Shown here: positions 18,552-26,011 of the stretch, piece by piece
Numbering within the stretch: the first letter of the stretch is position 1
Layout: every line of letters starts with the position of its first letter
Source: Bacteroidales bacterium
Lineage (GTDB): Bacteria; Bacteroidota; Bacteroidia; Bacteroidales; ML635J-15
Assembly (NCBI GenBank): GCA_017551515.1
Contig: JAFZLK010000029.1
Coordinates: 37,161-101,160, forward strand
Length of the DNA stretch: 64,000 nucleotides
Direction of reading: 5' to 3'
Made by a program: the position numbers and the translations under genes
Notes under the pieces: generated by a model
What the model was told of the DNA's origin: nothing
The model's database searches: none
Seen by the model: only the letters and a program-made list of their open reading frames with translations

Positions 18552-18559
18552 CAAATATA
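18552..18559 (-). promoter_or_regulatory. -7 box TATATTTG for the thioredoxin-to-porZ operon
   Basis: Minus-strand TATATTTG matches TAnnTTTG and lies 19 bases upstream of the ATG at 18532. All six downstream genes are separated by 12 bases or less, so this is probably the main promoter for all. Confidence 0.55.
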
Positions 18560-18568
18560 CGAAACTAT

Positions 18569-18582
18569 CCGTTTATAAACGG
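18569..18582. promoter_or_regulatory. Perfect 14-bp palindrome near the expected -33 region
   Basis: CCGTTTATAAACGG is self-complementary over all 14 bases. It lies 9 bases upstream of the -7 box of the operon, where a repressor or activator could compete with RNA polymerase. No T run follows. An operator role is inference. Confidence 0.4.
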
Positions 18583-18683
18583 TATCGTAACCTTAAAATT
18601 ATTTTAATATTCTGTTTTTTATATTGCAATGAATGTGCCGAAATAATTATATGTTCTTTTGATGTTTGAATCGTAATATTTTT

Positions 18684-18691
18684 TACTTTTG
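18684..18691 (+). promoter_or_regulatory. -7 box TACTTTTG for the secreted-protein locus
   Basis: TACTTTTG matches TAnnTTTG and is 27 bases before the ATG at 18719. The next four reading frames follow closely on the same strand. Confidence 0.5.
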
Positions 18692-18718
18692 AAGCAAAAA
18701 ATTTTTTATTTTATAATT

Positions 18719-19686
18719 ATGAAAAGAACATTTCTGTTAATCGGTTTGTTTGCAGTATCGAGTGCTGTATTTGCCCAGTTAAGATTGGATAATCAAGGGA
18801 AAACGATACTTGGTAATTATAATGCATCAACACTTGAATGTAGAGGTGGTGCAATTTTTTCACGTTGGAATGCAGAATGGTGTAAAATACACCTAGATTG
18901 GACTACTACAAATGGCGCTGCACATTTATACTGTACCAGTGAGAATTTTACAGTAGGTCCTATGACTATTATGTAGGTGTCGGTTATTTTCGCTATATGC
19001 AGTTGCAACATTCTCCCTCCATAACTTCTGATGCAAGGTTAAAGGAAAACATAAGGCCTATTGAGTCGGCACTGGGCAAACTTATGCTGGTTAATGGAAA
19101 AAGTTTCAACTACATAGACAATTTCAGCGATAGTCTTAAAATTACTGCGCTTAGGGAAAGGAATAGAAGAATTACATACGGCTTTATTGCGCAAGAACTA
19201 AAGGAGGTTCTGCCAGAAGTTGTTAACGAGCCTGATGAGTTGAATGAATACTATAGTGTGGACTACACAGCGATTATTCCATTGCTGGTGGAAGCATTAA
19301 AGGAGCAGCAAAGTCAAATAGCAGAACTTCAGGAACAAATTGCAAACATTGGGGATGAAGGAATTGAAGAGAAAAGTATAAGAATCCATAATGATGATGA
19401 AAATAAAAGCAAAGTATCAGAACCTAATGCTGTTTTGTATCAAAACACTCCTAATCCGTTTAATATTGAGACAGTAATTAGATATTATATACCTGAGAAC
19501 ACTGGACAATCTACATTGTTGATATTCGATATGCAGGGTACACTGAAGAAACAATTGCAAATTGTTATAATTGGCAATGGTTCGGTAACGGTTAGTGCTT
19601 CTGAATTGCCAGCAGGAATGTACATCTATTCATTGATTGTTGACGGCAGAGAGATTGATAGCAAACGGATGATTTTGACTGAATAA
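18719..19686 (+). pseudogene. Tail-spike-type (peptidase S74) surface protein with T9SS sorting domain, frameshifted
   Basis: A signal peptide (MKRTFLLIGLFAVSSAVFAQ) starts at 18719 and the frame ends at a TAG at 18974-18976. In the next frame the protein clearly continues: YDYYVGVGYFRYMQLQHS, then ITSDARLKENIRPIESALGKL, the start of an S74 intramolecular chaperone domain, which ends with a coiled-coil-like LKEQQSQIAELQEQIANI. A T9SS type A sorting domain follows (YQNTPNPFN...GMYIYSLIV). The frame change must lie between 18943 and 18976, most likely around 18957-18961. It is either a real inactivation or a one-base sequence error. The frame is otherwise intact, which suggests a recent event. 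Confidence 0.8.
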
Positions 19687-19698
19687 AATTTGATTGAT

Positions 19699-20151
19699 AT
19701 GAAAAAGTTAATTGTTGCCATAATCTCCTTATTAACGATGATTTCTATTTCGTGTGAAAAGGAAGTAATTGAAGAACCTAATAATACGAATTCTGTTTCT
19801 GATAGGACATTTTTTGTGGACTATCGCATGAAATGGGTAGGAGATTATATTTGCCAAAAAGAGAGTAATTGTCAAGATACAAGGACTGTGTTGCTACATA
19901 TCACATTAGCGGATGGGGATTCATTGCTTAATATAAAGGAAGAAAAAAAGAACGCCGGGTATGATTATATGAATTTAAAGGCAACGGTTACTCCATACGG
20001 CGATATGTGGCATTATAGTGGCATAAATGCATTGCAGTATAACTTTAGGGCAAGTTTTTATGCCGACAGCATATATGTGCGTTATTTTTTATTATATGGA
20101 CACAATTGTGCCCCATATTATATATATAAAGGAATCAAAGAGGGAAAATAG
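19699..20151 (+). CDS. Small lipoprotein, paralogue of the one at 21209
   Basis: I chose the ATG at 19699 over the upstream TTG because it gives a standard lipoprotein signal (MKKLIVAIISLL...SISC). The mature part of about 130 residues begins with an acidic linker (EKEVIEEPNN) and contains DYRMKWVGDYICQKE and, later, FYADSIYVRYF. The protein at 21209 has DYRSNWYGTYECEKS and FYSDSLYMKRY at matching places, so the two are paralogues flanking the glucanase gene. No domain family was recognised. It is probably a surface or periplasmic lipoprotein of the same locus. Confidence 0.75.
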   Translation: MKKLIVAIISLLTMISISCEKEVIEEPNNTNSVSDRTFFVDYRMKWVGDYICQKESNCQDTRTVLLHITLADGDSLLNIKEEKKNAGYDYMNLKATVTPYGDMWHYSGINALQYNFRASFYADSIYVRYFLLYGHNCAPYYIYKGIKEGK

Positions 20152-20156
20152 ACTTT

Positions 20157-21191
20157 ATGAAAATTAGAATAATACTCATACTAAACTTTATGGTATGCTT
20201 TTTTGTTGCGTATGCACAGAATCCATTTGATGATTCTAACTTGACAATTGTAATTCAGGACGATTTTAATACATTCAATTCTTCACGGTGGGAGATAGGT
20301 AATAATCAAGTTCATGGTGAAGGTTCTAATGAAGAACCTCAAGTATATACAAGTGATAATGTATATGTTGACAACGGGAAACTAGTGTTAAGAACAAAAA
20401 GATATGATCATACACACCCTGGGGGAGGTGATTGTTATTATATTGATATTGGAGGTCATAAATTTACATCGGGTAAGGTAAGAGGTTTGCAGTCTTATAA
20501 ATACGGCTATTTTGAAATATATGCAAAAATTCCGACAGGTCAGGGTTACTGGCCGGCATTTTGGATGTGGGAAGAATCGTCAGATACAACAGACTATTGG
20601 TATAATGAAATTGATGTATTTGAGGGCAACGGTTGCTTGACTGATAGTGTTACCTGCAATGTACATTGGAATTTTGTGAGCCCCAAACCAAAGAAACCTA
20701 ATTTACATGATAGTGTCAGTAATATCCCTGCTCTAAATTATGATGATTCGTATCATTGGTACGGAATGAAATGGGATCCATATGAAATATCATGGTATAT
20801 AGATAGACAATTGGTAAGGACTGTATCTAATAATATGGAAGATGTTGGCATACAAAATTCTATGCATATAGTTATTAATTCAGCATTGTTTCCTTATGGT
20901 TGGCATTGTAGAACTGATACCACAAATATACAAGTGCCTAATTATATGTACGTTGATACGGTTAATATATGTCTATTTACATGCGATGATAATACGGTCG
21001 TGAATGAAATCGATTATAATTCGTTCAGTTATGGAATAAAGAAATCGATTACATTAAGCGGTGCATCGTCATTGGCGTATGGACAAAATATTTATCTAAA
21101 GGCCACCGACTTTATTGAATTGCAATCTGGTTTCGAAGCACCGCTTGGTTCTCAGTTGTCATTGCAAATAATGGAATGTACAAATTATTAA
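20157..21191 (+). CDS. Glycoside hydrolase family 16 (laminarinase/lichenase-like)
   Basis: The 344-residue protein has a signal peptide (cleavage near AYAQ) and a GH16 domain at about residues 25-260. The catalytic motif is NEIDVFEGNG (about 155-164), with the E-I-D-V-F-E core containing nucleophile and acid/base. Aromatic substrate residues precede it (YWPAFWMWE). GH16 enzymes cut beta-1,3 or mixed beta-1,3/1,4-glucans and some galactans; the exact substrate cannot be read here. The C-terminal 60 residues (ITLSGASSLAYGQ...IELQSGFEAPLGS) match a short beta repeat common at the ends of secreted Bacteroidetes proteins. The gene lies between two paralogous lipoproteins. Confidence 0.9.
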   Translation: MKIRIILILNFMVCFFVAYAQNPFDDSNLTIVIQDDFNTFNSSRWEIGNNQVHGEGSNEEPQVYTSDNVYVDNGKLVLRTKRYDHTHPGGGDCYYIDIGGHKFTSGKVRGLQSYKYGYFEIYAKIPTGQGYWPAFWMWEESSDTTDYWYNEIDVFEGNGCLTDSVTCNVHWNFVSPKPKKPNLHDSVSNIPALNYDDSYHWYGMKWDPYEISWYIDRQLVRTVSNNMEDVGIQNSMHIVINSALFPYGWHCRTDTTNIQVPNYMYVDTVNICLFTCDDNTVVNEIDYNSFSYGIKKSITLSGASSLAYGQNIYLKATDFIELQSGFEAPLGSQLSLQIMECTNY

Positions 21192-21208
21192 TTTTAAATG
21201 TTAGTCGA

Positions 21209-21700
21209 ATGAAAACAAAATGTATATTGCTTCTGATACTTGTTTCTGCAATATTCCTATGCGCAACTTGTGAAAAAGAACCTTACGAGAATAAACCAGG
21301 TGAAAATGGGCATAGGACTATTGATTATAGGTCGAATTGGTATGGCACATACGAATGCGAGAAAAGTGCTACATATATTAGTCTTCTTAATGTATCAGTT
21401 GAAATTTTGCCAGTTGAAGATGATTCTTCGGTGTATATAAGGGAACGTATCATATACGATCTAAACGAAACTGAACTAAAAGTTATTAAAATGAAAGCGA
21501 TGGTTAATGCTGAAGGATTTTTTTCAGGTATAATGCGGGAACCAGATCCTTATGCTCAAACAAACTATGTTACTGGTTATTTTTATAGCGATAGCTTATA
21601 TATGAAACGATATACGGCCTATGATTCTATGCCAACAGTGCCAGATGATTCAGTTCGGGGTGATATTATAAGATATTCTGGAGTTAAGATGATGAACTGA
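21209..21700 (+). CDS. Small lipoprotein, paralogue of the one at 19699
   Basis: The ATG at 21209 gives a lipoprotein signal (MKTKCILLLILVSAIFLCATC); the frame also opens earlier, inside the GH16 gene, but those residues do not resemble a signal. Mature residues include DYRSNWYGTYECEKS and FYSDSLYMKRY, shared with the 19699 product. The gene follows the GH16 gene by 17 bases, so it is likely in the same transcript. The function is unknown; binding the glucanase substrate or the enzyme itself are possibilities without direct support. Confidence 0.75.
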   Translation: MKTKCILLLILVSAIFLCATCEKEPYENKPGENGHRTIDYRSNWYGTYECEKSATYISLLNVSVEILPVEDDSSVYIRERIIYDLNETELKVIKMKAMVNAEGFFSGIMREPDPYAQTNYVTGYFYSDSLYMKRYTAYDSMPTVPDDSVRGDIIRYSGVKMMN

Positions 21701-21949
21701 AAACAATATAAGCAAACTCCACGGTTCTTTTATTTAGACAATGTTATTACTTATGATACAGATAGTTGTCATTTGAACAAATCCGCAGGCTGAGCGTTAG
21801 TCGAAGCCGCGTTTGTCACACTATCACATTACGTTACCATACCCTTCGACTACGCTCAGGGGGCGGTTCTGGGGCGGTAGGGTGCAGGAATTTAGTTTCC
21901 AAACGAAAGAGCCGTGAGCAAGCTCTACAAATTATCACTTTTTTTTAGT
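21701..21949. other. Spacer before pepD with an inverted-repeat element
   Basis: CTGAGCGTTAGTCGAAG (21790-21806) and CTTCGACTACGCTCAG (21844-21859) are inverted arms, with one extra T in the first, around a 37-base loop. They are followed by a G-rich patch (GGGGGCGGTTCTGGGGCGG). 'CTGAGCGTAGTCGAAG' recurs in many Bacteroidetes intergenic regions by my recollection; this was not searched. The rest of the spacer shows nothing else. Confidence 0.5.
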
Positions 21950-21979
21950 TTTGCAATTAAGAAATATTTTTTAAATTTG
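21950..21979 (+). promoter_or_regulatory. Two-part promoter for pepD (TTTG ... TAAATTTG)
   Basis: TTTG at 21950-21953 and TAAATTTG at 21972-21979 are separated by 18 bases, one short of the usual 19-21. The ATG follows at 22027. Confidence 0.6.
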
Positions 21980-22026
21980 CCATTCCTAATTAAATTGTTC
22001 AAACAAATTAAAAAACAAATAAAATT

Positions 22027-23484
22027 ATGAGTGAAATCACAAAATTGAATCCACAGGGTGTATGGAAGAACTTCTATTCACTGACACAGATTCCGCGTCC
22101 ATCGAAGCACGAAGCAAAAGTTGTGGCTTTTGTTAAGGAATTTGGCGAAAAGTTAGGTCTCGAAACTATAGTCGATGAAATCGGCAACGTAATAATCCGC
22201 AAGCCGGCAACTCCAGGTATGGAAAACCGCAAGGGCGTTATCCTTCAGGGACACCTCGACATGGTTCCGCAGAAGAACAACGAGAAGGTTCACGACTTCA
22301 CAAAGGACCCGATTGAAACCATCATCGATGGCGAATGGGTACGCGCAAATCAAACTACCCTCGGTGCCGACAACGGTATGGGTTGTGCTGCTGCTATGGC
22401 AGTTCTCGAATCGAAGGACATCGCACACGGACCAATCGAAGCCCTCTTCACAATCGACGAGGAAACCGGTATGACTGGTGCTAACCACTTGAAGGCTGGT
22501 ATGCTCAAGGGCGACATCCTTATGAACCTCGATTCTGAAACCGAAGGCGAACTTTATGTAGGTTGCGCTGGTGGTGTTGACGTAAATGTTACCATGAAGT
22601 ATGACGAATGCGCTGCTCCTGCTGGCTACACTGCTTACCGTATCGATGTTAAGGGATTGAACGGTGGTCATAGCGGTATGGACATCAACATTGGTCGTGC
22701 AAACGCCAACAAGCTCCTCGTTAGATTCCTCAACCACTGCCTCTACAAGACCGACATGCGTCTTGCTGAAATCAAGGGTGGTGACATGCGCAACGCTATC
22801 CCACGCGAGGCTTACGCAATAGTTCTCATCGCTAATGCCGACTGCGCTAACTTCGAAGCAGAAGTTGCAAGATTCGACGGCTACTACAAGAGCGAATTCG
22901 CTGCTACCGAAAAGGGTATTGCTCTCTGCGCAGCTAAGACTGCTATGCCAGCAAAGGTTGCAGAAAAGGAAATCGGAGAAAAGATAATCAAGGCTACATT
23001 TGTATGCCCTCACGGAGTTGTAAGAATGAGCGACTCTATGCCTGGTTTGGTTGAAACTTCGAACAACTTGGCAATCGTAGAGTGCAAGGACGGTAACTTT
23101 GCTGTTAAGTGCCTCACCCGTAGCTCTGTAGAATCGGCAAAGAAGGGTACTATGTACAAGATTGGTACTGTTTTCGACCTTATTGGTGCAAATGTTGAGT
23201 TCACTGGCTCGTACCCGGGATGGAACCCGAACATGAATTCACCTATCCTCAACACAATGAAGGACTGCTACAAGAGGCTTTTCAACGAGGATGCTAAGGT
23301 TATGGCTATCCACGCAGGTCTCGAATGCGGTTTGTTGGGCTTTGTTTACCCCAACTGGGATATGATTTCGTTTGGTCCTACTATCGAACATCCGCACTCA
23401 CCGGTTGAGAGAGTTAACATCGCATCGGTTGAGAAATTCTGGAAGTTCTTGGTTGAAACCTTGAAGAATGTTCCTGTAAAATAA
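22027..23484 (+). CDS. pepD: Aminoacyl-histidine dipeptidase (PepD, M20 family)
   Basis: The 485-residue protein has the metal-binding motifs of M20C dipeptidases: GHLDMVPQ (about residue 75), LGADNGMGCAAAM (about 115-127) and DEETGMTGANHL (about 145-157). It hydrolyses Xaa-His and other dipeptides in the cytoplasm with two zinc ions. The length is standard. Codon choice differs from its neighbours: it is rich in AAG, CTC, GCT and GGT codons and less AT-rich, which fits a highly expressed gene in an amino-acid-fermenting anaerobe. It has its own promoter and terminator. Confidence 0.95.
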   Translation: MSEITKLNPQGVWKNFYSLTQIPRPSKHEAKVVAFVKEFGEKLGLETIVDEIGNVIIRKPATPGMENRKGVILQGHLDMVPQKNNEKVHDFTKDPIETIIDGEWVRANQTTLGADNGMGCAAAMAVLESKDIAHGPIEALFTIDEETGMTGANHLKAGMLKGDILMNLDSETEGELYVGCAGGVDVNVTMKYDECAAPAGYTAYRIDVKGLNGGHSGMDINIGRANANKLLVRFLNHCLYKTDMRLAEIKGGDMRNAIPREAYAIVLIANADCANFEAEVARFDGYYKSEFAATEKGIALCAAKTAMPAKVAEKEIGEKIIKATFVCPHGVVRMSDSMPGLVETSNNLAIVECKDGNFAVKCLTRSSVESAKKGTMYKIGTVFDLIGANVEFTGSYPGWNPNMNSPILNTMKDCYKRLFNEDAKVMAIHAGLECGLLGFVYPNWDMISFGPTIEHPHSPVERVNIASVEKFWKFLVETLKNVPVK

Positions 23485-23504
23485 TTAGTGTTTTACATAC
23501 AATG

Positions 23505-23532
23505 GAAAAGGCGGAGAAATCCGCCTTTTTTT
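23505..23532 (+). terminator. Terminator of pepD
   Basis: An AAGGCGGA/TCCGCCTT stem with a GAAA loop runs straight into a T run. It lies about 20 bases after the stop codon. Confidence 0.9.
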
Positions 23533-23704
23533 CATATTGTAATAGGGAATGTTACCTATTTGTTTAAGGGGATTTTTCATGAGTATTTATGCACTTTTCG
23601 CTTAAAAATCCTAGTGTATGATTTCAGAATTTCTTGAGATAAAGGCTTTTTCAAAAGTATCAGTTCGCAGTTTACAATATTTTTTAATCACACAACATTG
23701 TATC

Positions 23705-23718
23705 ACACAAGTTTGTGT
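23705..23718. promoter_or_regulatory. Short palindrome upstream of the toxin-antitoxin promoter
   Basis: ACACAA-GT-TTGTGT lies about 75 bases before the -7 box of the antitoxin gene. Type II antitoxins often bind palindromes in their own control region, but the distance is larger than usual. Confidence 0.3.
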
Positions 23719-23753
23719 TAAATGGAATTTACTGTGATTTCCTTTATGTTTAA

Positions 23754-23774
23754 TTCCTTAAATTTATTATTGCA
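23754..23774 (+). repeat. Direct repeat, left copy (21 bp) flanking the toxin-antitoxin pair
   Basis: The 21 bases starting TTCCTTAAATTTATT and ending ATTGCA recur without a mismatch at 24485-24505. The two copies enclose the toxin-antitoxin genes and nothing else. Confidence 0.85.
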
Positions 23775-23792
23775 TAAATGCATATAATTATA

Positions 23793-23800
23793 TAAATTTG
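23793..23800 (+). promoter_or_regulatory. -7 box TAAATTTG for the toxin-antitoxin pair
   Basis: TAAATTTG matches the consensus and is 24 bases before the chosen ATG at 23825. Confidence 0.5.
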
Positions 23801-23824
23801 CATTTTGACTATCTCAATCAAGTT

Positions 23825-24094
23825 ATGGATAAAAATATTGTATATCAAGACATTTCGGCTGTAGATGCGTTATGGACAATTTACCAGCAGCAAAACGAAT
23901 GGGTTCGCAAAACCTTCCTTGCAAGGGTAAATAAGGCTGATGGAGATGCTGAAATGCCATATTTGCGGACAAGCGAAGAAATGATGAAGATTTCTCGTGA
24001 ACGCATGCGTGACATTATTGCTGGGCATGAACCTACACTTTCGCATGATGAAGTAATGAAGTTGGTTAACGATGCCATAGCAGTAAATGTATGA
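23825..24094 (+). CDS. Antitoxin of a RelE/ParE-type pair
   Basis: From the ATG at 23825 the protein has 89 residues (an upstream TTG lies inside the promoter box and is rejected). It is a short, mostly helical, charged protein ending HEPTLSHDEVMKLVNDAIA, a usual tail for antitoxins of this size. I cannot assign the DNA-binding fold with certainty. The pairing is the main evidence: its stop overlaps the toxin start by four bases (ATGA), the classic arrangement for translational coupling. Confidence 0.75.
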   Translation: MDKNIVYQDISAVDALWTIYQQQNEWVRKTFLARVNKADGDAEMPYLRTSEEMMKISRERMRDIIAGHEPTLSHDEVMKLVNDAIAVNV

Positions 24095-24417
24095 ATGTAA
24101 GATGGTCGGAGCGGGCTGCAACCGAATTTGCAGAAACGATAGCCTATATAACAAGAGAATTCGGTCAGAAAAGTGCTCAAAAAGTGAGCAATCAAATAAA
24201 TAATGCCATTGCAAATATTTCAAATTTCCCAGAAATAGGTGCTGTAAGTTTCTTCTGTGAAGAAACAGAAATTGAATTTCGTGAATTACATAGTTATCTA
24301 AATAGTGTAGTATATGCAATCCATTGTGATGAAATCTATATTGTAAGTATCTGGAGCAATCGCCAAGACCGTGATGACTTATATTTTGCTTTACGGCAGG
24401 AATCCAAAGACCTATAA
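24091..24417 (+). CDS. RelE/ParE superfamily toxin
   Basis: The 108-residue protein begins with the ParE/RelE pattern VRWSERAATEFAETIAYI and ends with IYIVSIWSNRQDRDDL, matching the last strand of the fold, where an arginine is conserved. Members either cut mRNA on the ribosome or poison gyrase; which one applies is not visible. Start and antitoxin stop overlap by four bases. The pair is enclosed by 21-bp direct repeats, so it probably arrived or duplicated as a cassette. Confidence 0.85.
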   Translation: MNVRWSERAATEFAETIAYITREFGQKSAQKVSNQINNAIANISNFPEIGAVSFFCEETEIEFRELHSYLNSVVYAIHCDEIYIVSIWSNRQDRDDLYFALRQESKDL

Positions 24418-24484
24418 ATTTATCCAAAGCAATGGTGCGCTGAAAGTTATGTTAGGATTTCCTCCTCATTCCGCTTCTTAAAAT

Positions 24485-24505
24485 TTCCTTAAATTTATTA
24501 TTGCA
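24485..24505 (+). repeat. Direct repeat, right copy (21 bp) flanking the toxin-antitoxin pair
   Basis: It is identical over 21 bases to 23754-23774, 731 bases away. It lies directly upstream of the rseC promoter box. A looser similarity (GATTTCCT) extends further upstream of both copies. Confidence 0.85.
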
Positions 24506-24523
24506 GAAAAACTTTTCTTAATG

Positions 24524-24531
24524 TATTTTTG
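24524..24531 (+). promoter_or_regulatory. -7 box TATTTTTG for rseC
   Basis: TATTTTTG matches TAnnTTTG and lies 26 bases before the ATG at 24558. Confidence 0.5.
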
Positions 24532-24557
24532 CAATCGCTATAATTGTGTATTGCAAA

Positions 24558-24983
24558 ATGGCAGCATCGGAAATATCGCATGTAGGTACGGTAAAGTCGG
24601 TTGAGGGCAATACCGCCACCGTCGAAATTCAGGTTTCGTCGGCTTGTGCATCGTGCAAGGCCACATCGTTCTGCGGTTCAAGCGAATCGGGCAGTCGTGT
24701 CATCGAGGCGCAACTTGCGGAAGGTCAAACCATTTCGGTGGGCGACGAGGTACGCGTGCTTATGACGCAGACAATGGGCACAAAGGCAATCATTATAGGT
24801 TATGTTATTCCATCGGCCGTAGTGCTGGCAGGACTTTTCGTGCTGATAGGTGTAGGTATGAACGAAGGTATTGCCGCGTTGATTTCGCTTGGCTTGCTGA
24901 CGATTTACTATGTGGTACTCTACCTGTTGCGTGACAAATTAAAAAAGGAGTTTAACTTTAAAATCGAAAGGCAAAATGTCTGA
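24558..24983 (+). CDS. rseC: RseC/MucC-family (SoxR-reducing system) membrane protein
   Basis: The ATG at 24558 is preferred to a GTG 12 bases upstream. The N-terminal 70 residues carry the family's cysteine cluster (SACASCKATSFCG, about residues 28-40). Two membrane segments follow (about 78-98 and 103-122), then a basic C-terminal tail. RseC proteins are functionally tied to the Rnf complex, and in Bacteroidetes the gene normally sits directly before rnfB. Here 5.1 kb of accessory DNA separates the two, so rseC no longer shares a transcript with rnf. The length is standard. Confidence 0.88.
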   Translation: MAASEISHVGTVKSVEGNTATVEIQVSSACASCKATSFCGSSESGSRVIEAQLAEGQTISVGDEVRVLMTQTMGTKAIIIGYVIPSAVVLAGLFVLIGVGMNEGIAALISLGLLTIYYVVLYLLRDKLKKEFNFKIERQNV

Positions 24984-25045
24984 CAGGCCAAAAGGCTTGC
25001 TGTGTAATTACTTTATCAACGGCATATTATCTTTTTAATCCTTGT

Positions 25046-25447
25046 TCAGCGTCTCACCCAATTCTCGATTTTAACACCAGGCATCTGCGAAAAATGTTTT
25101 ACATTGTCTGTTACCAAGATGAGGTTGTAATGTCGTGCTGTTGCTCCTATCAGGATGTCAAAGTCTTCAACAGATAGTCCGTTGCTTACCAAATGCTGTC
25201 GAATTTCTGCATAATCTTTTATTGTCTCCGTAATGGCTATCGTGCCGATGTCGTTTTTAAAATCGTTGACTTCGTTAAGATGTCTTTCTACGCTTTTGCT
25301 GTGAAGCGCACCAAATAGCAATTCTGCGTAAGTTATTTCACTAATACACAATTCTTTGAAATCAATTTGGGCAATTTTTTCTGCTACACCGTTTCGCTTT
25401 TTGAAATATTCAATACAGATGTTTGTGTCAAGAATATATTTGTACAT
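25046..25447 (-). CDS. vapC: VapC-type PIN-domain toxin
   Basis: The 133-residue protein has the PIN acidic residues in order: LDTNICIEYF (Asp near residue 7), EITYAELLFG (Glu near 43), VEDFDILIGATA (Asp near 98) and LVTDNVKHF (Asp near 116). PIN toxins cleave RNA, often tRNA, when freed from their antitoxin. The length is typical. It starts two bases after the stop of the small upstream gene, its likely antitoxin. Confidence 0.92.
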   Translation of the reverse strand: MYKYILDTNICIEYFKKRNGVAEKIAQIDFKELCISEITYAELLFGALHSKSVERHLNEVNDFKNDIGTIAITETIKDYAEIRQHLVSNGLSVEDFDILIGATARHYNLILVTDNVKHFSQMPGVKIENWVRR

Positions 25448-25449
25448 AA

Positions 25450-25725
25450 TCAGTCAAAACTTTGAATAGTCCTGCTACCTTTTTTATTACCGCGACTTTG
25501 TTTTAGAATTTCTTCAACATCATCATCACCGCTGTCGTTTGCCCAGCATCCAGCAAGCGAACGGAAATTTTTTTCACGTTCATACTCTAAGTCTGCAGAA
25601 TCCATAGTTTTCGGTTCGCGAACTGAATCCAACAGCAAAACTGCAAGTTCAAGTTTTGCACTGGCACTTAATTCTTTTAGTGTCGGCCAGAAAGATGCTA
25701 TCACAGGAGATTTAATCGCTTCCAT
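25450..25725 (-). CDS. Putative antitoxin partner of the VapC toxin
   Basis: The 91-residue protein starts with a region that resembles the N-terminus of several Bacteroidales VapC partners (FWPTLKELSASAKLELAVLLLDSV, quoted as FWPTLKEL and KLELAVLLLDSV). It ends in an acidic then basic tail (DDDVEEILKQSR). No AbrB or ribbon-helix-helix fold is obvious. Its place immediately before vapC, two bases away, is the main reason for the call. Confidence 0.75.
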   Translation of the reverse strand: MEAIKSPVIASFWPTLKELSASAKLELAVLLLDSVREPKTMDSADLEYEREKNFRSLAGCWANDSGDDDVEEILKQSRGNKKGSRTIQSFD

Positions 25726-25873
25726 TTTTACTTTTTTTGCAAAAATACTTATTTTTCTAATCTCCGCAAATTACGTTTGCAATAATTTTTTTTATAACCT
25801 CAAATTGTACAGACGCAATATCTTGTGTCTCAACTAAACCATTTCAAACCATCCTAAACATTTTCCTTTTTTC

Positions 25874-25904
25874 TTTGCATTTCCATTCCAATACATTATA
25901 TTTG
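25874..25904 (+). promoter_or_regulatory. Full two-part promoter (TTTG-N19-TATATTTG)
   Basis: TTTG at 25874-25877 and TATATTTG at 25897-25904 are exactly 19 bases apart, one of the best matches in the window to the Bacteroidetes promoter. It points at the structured RNA region that begins about 85 bases further on and at the leucine-rich-repeat gene 300 bases downstream. Confidence 0.7.
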
Positions 25905-26011
25905 CCTTGCGATAATGCACAAATTGTATAACCTAAAAACACAACATAAATGACTTAGAAAACAAACATAATTAATTGACTTTAAAATAAAAAAGCGTTT
26001 TTGCTTTTGTC

